DNA of 14,794 nucleotides from Spirochaetia bacterium (GTDB lineage Bacteria; Spirochaetota; Spirochaetia; PWKH01). Position numbers and translations under genes: made by a program. The stretch is taken from assembly GCA_007128345.1 (NCBI GenBank), contig SKXS01000268.1, positions 1 to 14,794 of the forward strand, written 5' to 3'. The notes below the pieces were generated by a model. That model had not been told where the DNA came from. It saw nothing but the letters and a program-made list of their open reading frames with translations, and did no database searches. Positions 1 through 7,037 of this stretch are shown in pieces. The stretch's first letter is position 1. Each line of letters starts with the position of its first letter.

Positions 1-6
1 CATTAC

Positions 7-107
7 GGAGCAGAAGTGGAGAATGTCTGCCTGAAACTGGACTCGAACCGGGAGATTCCAGTGGTTAACAGACTTTGAGCCCGTCGTGACTACCTCCTGG
101 CCGCTCC
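7..107 (-). ncRNA. tRNA-like structured RNA element, identity unclear
   Basis: Read on the minus strand this folds into a long closing stem: 101-107 with 7-13 (7 bp), 93-97 with 18-22 (5 bp) and 88-90 with 25-27 (3 bp), separated by small internal loops. Inside is an anticodon-like arm (80-84 with 68-72, seven-base loop CTCAAAG, which would read CAA), a five-base spacer like a variable loop (63-67), and a T-like arm (58-62 with 36-40) whose loop contains TTCGAGT. The T-like arm carries about ten extra bases (48-57), and no D arm fits. Four base pairs are G-U on the minus strand and would be A-C mismatches on the plus strand, so a minus-strand RNA is favoured. It does not fit a canonical tRNA-Leu or tRNA-Sec. 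It could be a divergent tRNA, a decayed tRNA gene or another small RNA. The position beside two real tRNA genes in the same orientation fits a tRNA origin. Confidence 0.3.
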
Positions 108-310
108 CCATTTTTTCACACAGCGTAGAAGATATGACCACTTTTTTAAAGGTGTGTTAATGAGGATTCATTATGGAAATATCAGTCTTTTTTCATAGAC
201 ACAGGGGATTATTGGGCTGAAGACTTGGATGCTTACACAGCTTTCTTTTACCGGATGGCATGTACTGGATATCAATATTACATAATAATTACCAGATAAT
301 CATTTACAAG

Positions 311-384
311 TACGCCCAAGAGGGTTCGAACCTCTGACCTACGGCTTAGAAGGCCGTTGCTCTATCCAGCTGAGCTATGGGCGC
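311..384 (-). tRNA. tRNA-Arg (anticodon UCU)
   Basis: The minus strand gives a complete cloverleaf. The acceptor stem is GCGCCCA (384-378) with TGGGCGT (318-312) and discriminator A at 311. The D arm, an anticodon arm with loop CTTCTAA (anticodon TCT) and a T arm with TTCGAAC are all present. The first acceptor pair is G-U. No CCA follows the discriminator, so the 3' end must be added by a CCA-adding enzyme. Only eight bases separate it from the upstream tRNA-Pro gene, so the two are almost certainly co-transcribed. Confidence 0.95.
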
Positions 385-392
385 AAAATGTT

Positions 393-465
393 TCGGGGCG
401 AGAGGACTTGAACCTCCGATCTCCTGCTCCCAAAGCAGGCGCCTTAGCCACTAGGCTACGCCCCG
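393..465 (-). tRNA. tRNA-Pro (anticodon UGG)
   Basis: The minus strand folds as a standard tRNA. The seven-pair acceptor stem CGGGGCG/CGCCCCG lies at 465-459 and 400-394, with discriminator A at 393. The anticodon loop TTTGGGA gives anticodon TGG, and the T loop is TTCAAGT. As in the neighbouring tRNA-Arg, CCA is not encoded. It is the first gene of a minus-strand tRNA unit and lies about eight bases downstream of the start site predicted for the promoter at 481-509. Confidence 0.95.
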
Positions 466-480
466 TCAGACGCAAAAACG

Positions 481-509
481 AGTATATCGATATGCTGCAC
501 TGAGGTCAA
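481..509 (-). promoter_or_regulatory. sigma-70 type promoter for the tRNA-Pro/tRNA-Arg unit
   Basis: On the minus strand, TTGACC (509-504) and TATACT (486-481) are separated by exactly 17 bases, a near-consensus housekeeping promoter. The predicted start near 474 lies just upstream of the mature 5' end of tRNA-Pro at 465. The nth promoter starts 15 bases away on the opposite strand, so this is a compact divergent promoter region. Confidence 0.7.
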
Positions 510-524
510 GGGTGAGGATTTCAC

Positions 525-553
525 TTGCACTTGATGCGCGAAGTGAGTATACC
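525..553 (+). promoter_or_regulatory. promoter for nth, implying a leaderless mRNA
   Basis: TTGCAC (525-530) and TATACC (548-553) are separated by 17 bases. Transcription would start about seven bases after the -10 box, near 559-562, which is at or within two bases of the nth start codon at 562. No ribosome-binding site exists upstream of that ATG, which agrees with a leaderless transcript. Confidence 0.5.
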
Positions 554-561
554 TTATCAGT

Positions 562-1236
562 ATGGCAAATATTGATGCAGTATATGATCTGCTGGATGCA
601 TCCTATCACCCGAATATCGAATTCATTGAATCGAAGAGCACCTATGAGCACCTCATCGCAGTCATTCTCTCGGCGCAGACTACTGACCGCCAGGTGAACC
701 AGGTACTCCCAAAGCTCTTTGCAAAGTTTCCTGAACCAGGAGACCTTGCCGCAGCGGATAGGAGCGAGGTGGAGCGCATCATCCATTCGGTAGGGTTCTA
801 CCGGGTGAAGGCTAAAAACATCATAGCGGCTGCGCGGGCAGTGCATGAACGCTTCCATGGCCAGGTGCCGTGCGACCTGGACGAGCTCCTCACCATCCCG
901 GGAGTAGGGCGCAAGAGCGCCCATGTGATCAGGGGGGCGCAGTTCGGTCTTCCCGCAGTTATCGTGGACACCCATTTTTCCCGGGTGGTCCGTCGCCTTG
1001 GTCTGGCTGAATCGGCTGATCCTGAGAAGATCGAGTATGCAATAGCAGGGCAGTTGGATGAGCGCAGGCAGTACCGTTTCTCCATGACCGTAAACCTCCA
1101 TGGAAGAGATGTTTGCCATGCGAGGAAGCCCAGGTGTGCTGCCTGTGTGCTGCTTGGTGTGTGCCCGCGCATAGGACTACCGGATGCTCTTGATGATCTC
1201 CCAAGTAAACGTAAGGCTGCTCCACCAGGGGCCTGA
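562..1236 (+). CDS. nth: endonuclease III (DNA glycosylase / AP lyase)
   Basis: This 224-residue protein has every hallmark of Nth, the base-excision repair enzyme that removes oxidised pyrimidines and cleaves abasic sites. A helix-hairpin-helix (LLTIPGVGRKSAHV, about 109-122) carries the catalytic lysine K118, and the Gly/Pro-rich region supplies the catalytic aspartate D136 (VDTHF). The C-terminal iron-sulfur ligands C185, C192, C195 and C201 show the classic C-x6-C-x2-C-x5-C spacing. Length is close to the family norm, with a short basic tail. The start is fixed: an in-frame stop lies at 544-546 and no other start codon follows before 562. No Shine-Dalgarno is visible and the promoter sits directly upstream. 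The last 60 bases overlap the convergent gene ending at 1177. Recognition rests on established family motifs seen directly. Confidence 0.96.
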   Translation: MANIDAVYDLLDASYHPNIEFIESKSTYEHLIAVILSAQTTDRQVNQVLPKLFAKFPEPGDLAAADRSEVERIIHSVGFYRVKAKNIIAAARAVHERFHGQVPCDLDELLTIPGVGRKSAHVIRGAQFGLPAVIVDTHFSRVVRRLGLAESADPEKIEYAIAGQLDERRQYRFSMTVNLHGRDVCHARKPRCAACVLLGVCPRIGLPDALDDLPSKRKAAPPGA

Positions 1237-1689
1237 ATCAGCATAGGTCATGCTGAGCATGATGATCTTCTTCGGGGTAAACGAGATGCCTTTCGGAAAT
1301 GCTTGTATGAACAGTTCCTGCAGCTCAGATATCTGCAGGCCGGCACAGTCTTGGGAACCTAAGAAGATGCCGGAGCAGGGGAGATGGCATGCATCAGCAT
1401 GTGAGGCAGGAACAGATACCTCAGGCATATCCTTTGGCGTCAGGCAGGGTATAAAAAGGCCGGATGCATCTACGGTTAACCCGTTCCAATGGGCTGGCTG
1501 TGCTGATTCCGGCGGTACCGATAGGTCACATGATGACAGTTCTCCATCAGTACATGTAATCGGGACCAGAGGAAAGAGCGCTCTTAAGGATATGCATCCG
1601 GTTCTGCGGAAGAGGGTGGTCCTCAGTGATTCAATCGGAACTGATATGTGGTCAGGCACTTCCCATGCCAGGTAATATCGGATACCCAT
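1177..1689 (-). CDS. hypothetical protein, 170 residues
   Basis: I do not recognise this family. The reading frame is open from 1746, but the ATG at 1689-1687 is preferred because GGGGAG lies seven bases before it, while the ATG at 1746 has no ribosome-binding site. The predicted product is a soluble, mixed alpha/beta-looking protein that begins MGIRYYLAWEVPDH and ends in a tryptophan-rich stretch (GPWWSSLTFTWEIIKSIR). No signal peptide or membrane segment is seen. The beginning and the beta-like segment ISFTPKKIIMLS recall the layout of 2H phosphoesterases (LigT type), but the H-x-T catalytic motifs are absent, so this is only a weak thought. An overlapping plus-strand frame at 1250-1675 is serine-rich, lacks a good start and looks like a shadow. 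The gene converges on nth and overlaps its 3' end by 60 bp. Confidence 0.55.
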   Translation of the reverse strand: MGIRYYLAWEVPDHISVPIESLRTTLFRRTGCISLRALFPLVPITCTDGELSSCDLSVPPESAQPAHWNGLTVDASGLFIPCLTPKDMPEVSVPASHADACHLPCSGIFLGSQDCAGLQISELQELFIQAFPKGISFTPKKIIMLSMTYADSGPWWSSLTFTWEIIKSIR

Positions 1690-1719
1690 CAGCTGCTCCC
1701 CGCCAGGTAAGGAATTCTC

Positions 1720-1747
1720 TTGATGCAGGACTTTACATAAATACAAT
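1720..1747 (+). promoter_or_regulatory. candidate promoter for rpmB
   Basis: TTGATG (1720-1725) and TACAAT (1742-1747) are 16 bases apart, which would give a leader of roughly 60 bases before rpmB. The region lies behind the divergently oriented gene at 1177-1689. The stretch 1771-1795 between this box and the gene is AT-rich, and a second start there cannot be excluded. Confidence 0.4.
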
Positions 1748-1812
1748 AATCTGATACTTTCTACAAGCTGTTTAAAATTAAGATAAAATTATCATGGAAG
1801 GCAGGATGTATC

Positions 1813-2040
1813 ATGTCAAATAAATGCGATATATGTGGAAAAGGCACGGTGGCCGGACATAATGTTCCCCGAAAAGGCCAGGCGAAGAAGGCCGGAGGTG
1901 TCGGGCAGCACATAGGCGTAAAGACCAAACGGGTATTCAAGCCCAACCTGGTAAAGATTCGGGCAAAGATCGAAGGAACTATCAAGACTCTCACCATGTG
2001 CACGCGCTGCCTGAGAAGCGGCAAGGTGGAGAAGGTCTAG
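1813..2040 (+). CDS. rpmB: 50S ribosomal protein L28 (zinc-binding type)
   Basis: This 75-residue protein is L28, a component of the large ribosomal subunit. The N-terminal CDICGKG and the C-terminal TMCTRCLRSGKV are diagnostic, as is the central RVFKPNLVKIRAK. Cysteines C5, C8, C63 and C66 form two CxxC pairs that in this subclass bind a structural zinc. Isoforms lacking these cysteines occur in many bacteria as zinc-sparing paralogues, so this is the zinc-requiring form. AGGA lies about eight bases before the ATG. It is a single-gene transcription unit with a strong terminator at 2080-2107. Confidence 0.97.
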   Translation: MSNKCDICGKGTVAGHNVPRKGQAKKAGGVGQHIGVKTKRVFKPNLVKIRAKIEGTIKTLTMCTRCLRSGKVEKV

Positions 2041-2047
2041 GCAGACT

Positions 2048-2062
2048 GCCTTTAAAAAAGGC
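2048..2062. repeat. short perfect inverted repeat after rpmB
   Basis: GCCTTT and AAAGGC form a six-pair stem with a three-base AAA loop, eight bases after the rpmB stop codon. No T-run follows on either strand, so it is not an intrinsic terminator by itself. It may protect the mRNA 3' end or be incidental. Confidence 0.35.
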
Positions 2063-2079
2063 AATTGCCGGTACATAGG

Positions 2080-2107
2080 GAGCCCTCCACTCGGGGCTCT
2101 TTTTTTT
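2080..2107 (+). terminator. rho-independent terminator of rpmB
   Basis: GAGCCC (2080-2085) pairs with GGGCTC (2094-2099) around an eight-base loop and is followed at once by eight T residues (2100-2107). This ends the rpmB transcript, so the next gene probably needs its own promoter within the 58 bases 2108-2165, or depends on read-through. I see no convincing promoter there. Confidence 0.88.
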
Positions 2108-2165
2108 ATTTCCAGGCGGCTGCTCACAGCGCAGGGCTGCCTGAAGCCTGCAGGAGGAACCGCAC

Positions 2166-4637
2166 ATGAGTTCTTGGAACGTCCATGCTATTCATTCACT
2201 TCAGTGTCTCAGCGAGCAGGGAATGAACACCCTGACGCAAATACTTACTCAGGATGCTGATACCGGCCAGATTATTGTGATGGCATCGGAGAACACATCG
2301 GGGGGATTGAAGGATCTGGTTGCATTGGCGGCGTCCCATGATTCCCGTGTATGGGGAGATATGGAGAAGCTTGCCAAGGCATACCGGCAGCTGGCAGAGA
2401 AGCTGCTTCCGGGGCAGGCAGGCAGAGATCTGACCAGGATGCTCAAGGCTGGGTTCACTCAGCTGGAGACTGTGCTCAAATCGCTCTGGCTTGTTGGAGA
2501 GGCGGGAATATCGACATGGGCATATGTCGACAGGATCCAGAATCGCTGGATAGCTGAGCTGGCTGCCCAGAAGCTGGCGGGCGCGGGGCTGAAACCCGTC
2601 ATAGCAGATTGCCAGGATTTGATGGTCTATGAAGAGCGCACTTCAGGATATGTGGTATCCCGTACAAAGACCATGGAACGTCTTTCACAACATCTGCCGG
2701 AGGCAGATGCGGGGGTGCTCTTCATCATCTCAGGAGGCTACGGAACTGATGTGCAGGGACAGCCCTGCTCTCCTGGGTCTCATCGGGGTGAGATGGCGGG
2801 GACCGCTGCCGCCAGCCTGCTTCATGCCGCATCAGTCACCTTGTGGAATCCGGACTCCTTCGTCATGACAGCTGATCCGGTAGAGGTGCCAAGTGCGCAC
2901 ATCATAGACAAGCTGAGCTACGAGGAGGCTACTGAACTTGCCTACTTTGGCGGTAAAATCCTGCATCCGCAGGTTATGGTACCGATCATCGCACAATCCA
3001 TCCCGCTGCATCTCAGGTGCTTTGCCGAACCTGAAAAGGCGGGAACCCTCGTGTGCCGCCACTGTAAAAGCGATTATGATCATCCCGTCAAGGGCTTTTC
3101 GGTTATCCATGATGTGTCGCTGATCAACATAGAAGGTGCCGGGATGGTAGGGATTCCCGGAATATCATCGCGGCTCTTTTCTTCCTTGAGGGAACGTGGT
3201 ATCTCGGTAATCTTCATCAGCCAGGCATCAAGCGAGCATTCCATATGTTTTGCAGTTCCCCAGCCACAGGCGGCTTTGGCGGAGAGCACCGCCAGGACAG
3301 CTTTCTCCGAAGAGCTGGCAAGCGAGCGAATCCACTCGGTCCTGATGGAAAACGGATGCGCCATCCTGGCAGCTGTGGGCGAGGACATGCCCGGAACACC
3401 AGGCATAGCCGCATCGTTCTTCGGTGCCCTTGGCAAGGCAGGCATTAATGTCAGGGCTATTGCCCAGGGATCTTCTGAGCGTAATATCAGTGCGGTCATC
3501 AGGGGGGGTGATTCCAAACGTGCCCTCCGTGCCCTCCACGCCGGCTTCTTCCTATCCAACCAGGCTATCAGCATAGGGCTCATCGGGCCGGGGCTTATCG
3601 GGAGTACCCTGCTGAGCCAGATTCAGCGGGAAACCGAGCGGCTGAAGCAGGAATTCGGGGTTGACCTTCGGGTCCGGGGAATTGCCAATTCCACCGCCAT
3701 GCTGCTGCAGGATGACGGCATAGCCCTGGGTTCATGGAGGGAGCAGCTTGCTTCAAGGGGGAAGCCGATTGACCTGGATGTGTTCACTAAATTTACGGCT
3801 GCGGACTACTTCCCCCACTGGGTTATCATTGACTGCTCCACATCAGAGGATGTACCGGAACGGTACGTGCAATGGATTGAGCAGGGAATCCATATTATTA
3901 CACCGAATAAAAAGGCGGGAACCTCCAGACGCTCCTACTATGAAAAACTCATGAGCGAGGGGAGGAAGCGGGGCAAGCACTTTCTCTATGAGACCACCGT
4001 AGGTGCGGGGCTGCCGGTTATCGGGACACTCAAAGACCTTATCCAGACCGGTGACCGTATCAGGATGATTGAGGGAGTCTTTTCGGGAACCCTGGCATAT
4101 CTTTTCTGGAAGTATGACGGGAGCGTACCCTTCAGCGTCCTGGTGAAGGATGCCAAGGAGCTGGGATATACCGAACCGGATCCGCGGGATGATCTTTCAG
4201 GCATGGACATCGTACGGAAGACCGTCATCCTGGCCAGGGAGATCGGCATGCATGTCAATATCGAGGATGTCCCTGTGAAGAGCCTGGTGCCAGATGCCCT
4301 CAAGGATGTGTCCCTTGAGGAGTTCATGGATCAGTTGCATACAATTGATAACGATATGCTTGAGCTCTTTTCCGAGGCCCGTGAGCGGAAGACACTTCTT
4401 AAATACGTTGGCGTGGTTGATCCTGAAGGGTCGTGCAAGGTGGAACTTCGGGAATATCCCATTGGCCATGCATTTGCCCGCATAACCGGGACCGATAATA
4501 TTGTAGCCTTCACCACTGACCGGTACCATGAGCAGCCGCTGGTCATCCAGGGTCCGGGAGCTGGGCCGGATGTAACCGCAGGAGGGGTATTTGCGGACCT
4601 CCTCAGGCTAGCAGCGTATCTTGGCGCGCGGTTCTGA
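2166..4637 (+). CDS. thrA: aspartokinase/homoserine dehydrogenase fusion with a degenerate kinase site
   Basis: At 823 residues this matches the length and domain order of ThrA/MetL. An aspartokinase-like domain (about 1-300) is followed by two ACT domains (about 318-365 and 400-447) and a homoserine dehydrogenase domain (about 468-823) with Rossmann motif GPGLIG (474-479), TPNKKA (579-584) and the catalytic set E670, D681 and K685 in EPDPRDDLSGMDIVRK. The dehydrogenase half, which makes homoserine from aspartate semialdehyde for threonine and methionine, looks intact. The kinase half keeps its scaffold (MTADPVEVP, then LSYEEATELAYFGGKILHP), but the nucleotide and aspartate motifs are lost. 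KFGGTS is replaced around residues 6-13, GRGGSDY by GSHRGEM (204-210) and TDVDG by NPDSF (228-232). I infer a dead or strongly altered kinase, perhaps retained as a threonine sensor, with kinase activity supplied by another gene. AGGAGG (2152-2157) supports the start. The stop codon directly abuts the convergent galK stop. Confidence 0.92.
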   Translation: MSSWNVHAIHSLQCLSEQGMNTLTQILTQDADTGQIIVMASENTSGGLKDLVALAASHDSRVWGDMEKLAKAYRQLAEKLLPGQAGRDLTRMLKAGFTQLETVLKSLWLVGEAGISTWAYVDRIQNRWIAELAAQKLAGAGLKPVIADCQDLMVYEERTSGYVVSRTKTMERLSQHLPEADAGVLFIISGGYGTDVQGQPCSPGSHRGEMAGTAAASLLHAASVTLWNPDSFVMTADPVEVPSAHIIDKLSYEEATELAYFGGKILHPQVMVPIIAQSIPLHLRCFAEPEKAGTLVCRHCKSDYDHPVKGFSVIHDVSLINIEGAGMVGIPGISSRLFSSLRERGISVIFISQASSEHSICFAVPQPQAALAESTARTAFSEELASERIHSVLMENGCAILAAVGEDMPGTPGIAASFFGALGKAGINVRAIAQGSSERNISAVIRGGDSKRALRALHAGFFLSNQAISIGLIGPGLIGSTLLSQIQRETERLKQEFGVDLRVRGIANSTAMLLQDDGIALGSWREQLASRGKPIDLDVFTKFTAADYFPHWVIIDCSTSEDVPERYVQWIEQGIHIITPNKKAGTSRRSYYEKLMSEGRKRGKHFLYETTVGAGLPVIGTLKDLIQTGDRIRMIEGVFSGTLAYLFWKYDGSVPFSVLVKDAKELGYTEPDPRDDLSGMDIVRKTVILAREIGMHVNIEDVPVKSLVPDALKDVSLEEFMDQLHTIDNDMLELFSEARERKTLLKYVGVVDPEGSCKVELREYPIGHAFARITGTDNIVAFTTDRYHEQPLVIQGPGAGPDVTAGGVFADLLRLAAYLGARF

Positions 4638-5939
4638 TCACCCCAGCCACTGACGGACCGAAGCTGAGGCCACCATCCCGGCCGGTATGGTGCGAATATA
4701 CAGCGGAGTGACCGAACCAGGACCGAACACCTGGTCCATGAACGTTCGGTAGCTGGAGAAGTGATCATTGGGGATATATGCCTGGACGGTGCCTGCAAAT
4801 CCCCCGCCGTGCACCCTGACTGCACCCGTGAGCCGATGGGTGTCCAGGAAGTGATGTGTCAGGGCCAAGCCCACAGATATACCCTGCGTGATCGGATGTG
4901 ATGCGGGGTAGATGTTCTGCAGGGAAATAACCGATGACATACCCGAGGCCTGCACCTCCTCCAAGTACCGGTGCATGTCGCCCTTTCTCAGGGCATCTGC
5001 CTGTCGTGCTGTCCGCTCACTATCCAGGACTGCGTGAAAGGCACGCAGCCACGCACGGTCTCCGGCTCTTTCCCTGACCTCTGCAGCCCGGGATATCAGA
5101 TCATCGGCAGAGATGCCCCTGCAGACCTCCTTGCCGAAGCACTGCGCTGCCTGCTGCATGTCGGCGGGTATGGAGGCGTACTCATGGGTCAGATCCGCAT
5201 GATCGCCGCCTGTGTGAACTACACATAAAGTCCAGCCAAGCTGCTGGAAGTCAGCTTCAACGGACTCCACTATCGGTGAAGTAGGATTCTCAAAATCGAT
5301 GGCTATGATACCCGCTGATGCGCAGGCCAGCTGATCCATGAGACCTGAAGGTTTTCCGAAGTACCGGTTCTCCGCATACTGGCCGGCCTGTGCGAGCTCA
5401 ATCGGGGAGCAGCCGGCATGGGAAAAGGTATTCCAAGCTGAGGCAGTCAGTATCTCGATTGCCGCTGAAGAGCTGAGGCCTGATCCTTTGTGTACCGACG
5501 AGATGGTATAGGCCTGAAATCCCTTCAGGTTCGTGCCGCGCTTTACAAACCAGTCGGCTATTCCCCTGATCAATGCCAGAGCGGTGCCCCGTTCGGATTC
5601 ACGCATGACGGTATCGGAGATATCAAGATGCACCTCCTCATGGCCCTCTGAGACCAGGGATACCTGTGTGTCATTCCTTGGAATAACTGCACCCAGAGTG
5701 TCCAGATTCACCGAGGCTGCCAGGACCTTTCCAAGCTGGTGATCAGTATGGTTGCCCCCAAGCTCGGTCCTGCCGGGCGATGAAAAAAGCGCGCATGTGA
5801 GTTCAGGATCAGGAGAAAACCGTCCGAAGCATGACTGCAGTACATGGGTCCATCGCGCCCTGGATGCGGCGGTGTCAACTTTCTTGCCGTAGAGGCTGTG
5901 CAGGATTACATCTGCTGAAAACTCCTCCATGCCTATCAT
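4638..5939 (-). CDS. galK: galactokinase
   Basis: Galactokinase phosphorylates galactose at C1 with ATP, the first step of the Leloir pathway. The 433-residue product carries the family signature PGRTELGGNHTDH (55-67), the GHMP ATP-binding loop GSGLSSSA (152-159), the region KPSGLMDQLA (196-205) with the catalytic aspartate D202, and the C-terminal GHMP motif GGGFAGT (378-384). The frame is open 11 codons further upstream, but the ATG at 5939 is chosen because it overlaps the galT stop as ATGA and AGGG precedes it at normal spacing. This implies translational coupling to galT. At 433 residues it is somewhat longer than the roughly 380 residues of E. coli GalK. Its stop codon is immediately adjacent to that of the convergent homoserine dehydrogenase gene, with zero spacer. 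Confidence 0.96.
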   Translation of the reverse strand: MIGMEEFSADVILHSLYGKKVDTAASRARWTHVLQSCFGRFSPDPELTCALFSSPGRTELGGNHTDHQLGKVLAASVNLDTLGAVIPRNDTQVSLVSEGHEEVHLDISDTVMRESERGTALALIRGIADWFVKRGTNLKGFQAYTISSVHKGSGLSSSAAIEILTASAWNTFSHAGCSPIELAQAGQYAENRYFGKPSGLMDQLACASAGIIAIDFENPTSPIVESVEADFQQLGWTLCVVHTGGDHADLTHEYASIPADMQQAAQCFGKEVCRGISADDLISRAAEVRERAGDRAWLRAFHAVLDSERTARQADALRKGDMHRYLEEVQASGMSSVISLQNIYPASHPITQGISVGLALTHHFLDTHRLTGAVRVHGGGFAGTVQAYIPNDHFSSYRTFMDQVFGPGSVTPLYIRTIPAGMVASASVRQWLG

Positions 5940-6988
5940 GACTGTTCCCTGGAGTAATGCACCCCGCTGCATTCTCTGAGCCGCCGGGCGCTTTGTTCAG
6001 GGGTGATGTCACGCTGCGGCATGGCAAGCATCTCATAGCCAACCATAAACTTCTTGACTGCCGCTGACCTGAGCAGGGGCGGGTAGTAGTGCAGGTGGAG
6101 GGTGCATCCCTGGTGCGGTATGCTGTCTGCAGGAGCCTGGTGGATGCCCATGGAGTAGGGAAAACTCGCGGAGAAGAGGTTGTCATACCTGATGCACAGG
6201 GCTCGGAGTGCATCGGCAAGGGCGTATGATTCGTGTGAGGTAAGCTCAGGAAGGCTGGATACCTGCCGGTTCGGCAATATCATGGTCTCAAAGGGCCAGA
6301 CAGCCCAGAAGGGGACAAGCACCGTGAAACTCTCATTTGCGTAGACCAGACGCTCCTGCCGATCTCGCTCCCAGGAAAGGTAGTCCATCAGCAGGGGAAA
6401 GCGGTGCGCGGTGACGTATGACTGCTGCCTTTTCAGTTCTTCTGCGGGAATAACGGGGATATGCTCGTCCGCCCATACCTGGCCATGGGGATGCGGATTA
6501 GAGCAGCCCATGACTGCTCCCTTGTTCTCAAAAATCTGGACATGTGCTATGTGATCTCTGCTGATGAGGTGCGCATATTCATCCCGCCAAAGTTCCACGA
6601 CCCTGATGATCTGGTCATGGTCCATGCGGGCCAAAGTGAGATCATGCCTGGGTGAAAAGCATAGTACCCTGCAGACACCTCGTTCACTCTGCGCCTGGAT
6701 CATGCCTCCGGGACCCTCGGATACGGCAATACCGCCGGGAATGTCCATGAGCAGTGCTGAAAAATCATTGTCGAAGGCAAAGGTTTTTTCATAGGAGGGA
6801 TTGACTGCGCCGCCTGACCTGGTGTTCCCGGGACAGAGGTAGCAGTCGGGATCATATGCTGGCAGCGAATCCTGGGCCGGTTTTTCCACCTGTCCCTGCC
6901 AGGGCCGCTTCGTCCGGTGCGGAGAGACCTTTATCCATTCGCCGGTAAGCGGGTTATGTCTCTTGTGGGGATACTGTGACCAGTGCAT
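5936..6988 (-). CDS. galT: galactose-1-phosphate uridylyltransferase
   Basis: GalT transfers UMP from UDP-glucose to galactose-1-phosphate through a covalent histidine intermediate. The 350-residue protein shows the opening RHNPLTGEWIKVSPHR, the zinc ligands C49 and C52 (CYLC), H115 in SPRHDLTL, and the active-site NPHPHGQ with H166 and the nucleophile H168. These correspond to the E. coli metal site and active-site pair. The start at 6988 is chosen over a frame-open ATG at 7051 because AGGAGG lies eight bases before it and because the promoter and operator occupy 7021-7061. It is the first gene of a galTK operon and overlaps galK by four bases. No galE is present in the window. Confidence 0.96.
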   Translation of the reverse strand: MHWSQYPHKRHNPLTGEWIKVSPHRTKRPWQGQVEKPAQDSLPAYDPDCYLCPGNTRSGGAVNPSYEKTFAFDNDFSALLMDIPGGIAVSEGPGGMIQAQSERGVCRVLCFSPRHDLTLARMDHDQIIRVVELWRDEYAHLISRDHIAHVQIFENKGAVMGCSNPHPHGQVWADEHIPVIPAEELKRQQSYVTAHRFPLLMDYLSWERDRQERLVYANESFTVLVPFWAVWPFETMILPNRQVSSLPELTSHESYALADALRALCIRYDNLFSASFPYSMGIHQAPADSIPHQGCTLHLHYYPPLLRSAAVKKFMVGYEMLAMPQRDITPEQSARRLRECSGVHYSREQS

Positions 6989-7008
6989 GGCACATGCCCT
7001 CCTGATGC

Positions 7009-7037
7009 TTGATTCTATTTTTGAACACGTGTACAAT
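7009..7037 (+). promoter_or_regulatory. promoter of the LacI-family regulator gene
   Basis: TTGATT (7009-7014) and TACAAT (7032-7037) are separated by 17 bases. The -10 box overlaps the galT -10 box on the other strand, and the palindrome covers both. The predicted start near 7044 leaves a leader of about 30 bases. This layout predicts autoregulation and mutual exclusion between the two promoters. Confidence 0.55.
7021..7036. promoter_or_regulatory. palindromic operator, probably bound by the adjacent LacI-family regulator
   Basis: TTGAACAC and GTGTACAA form a 16-bp palindrome with one mismatched pair and a central CG step, the usual design of LacI/GalR family operators. It covers the galT -10 box and predicted start on the minus strand, and the spacer and -10 box of the regulator's promoter on the plus strand. 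Binding here would block both transcripts. The assignment is inference from sequence, position and the neighbouring gene. Confidence 0.65.

Noticed and set aside
7..107. Assignment as tRNA-Sec or tRNA-Leu
   Set aside because: The anticodon arm pairs only with loop CTCAAAG (CAA), not UCA. No D arm or class II variable arm fits, and the T arm needs a ten-base insertion, so no amino-acid identity is claimed.
466..1119. Long minus-strand frame (217 codons) opposite nth
   Set aside because: Nth is unambiguous on the plus strand with all catalytic and iron-sulfur residues. The opposite frame covers it, has no family features and would overlap the tRNA promoter region.
1250..1675. Plus-strand frame of 141 codons after nth
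   Set aside because: It is Ser/Cys/Met-rich without domain character or a good ribosome-binding site. The minus-strand frame on the same DNA has a proper start and more protein-like sequence.
2048..2062. Hairpin after rpmB as its terminator
   Set aside because: No T-run follows the stem; the hairpin at 2080-2107 with eight T residues is the evident terminator.
2108..2165. Amino-acid riboswitch or attenuator before the thrA-like gene
   Set aside because: Only 58 bases separate the terminator from the start codon, with no leader peptide, aptamer-like structure or second terminator.
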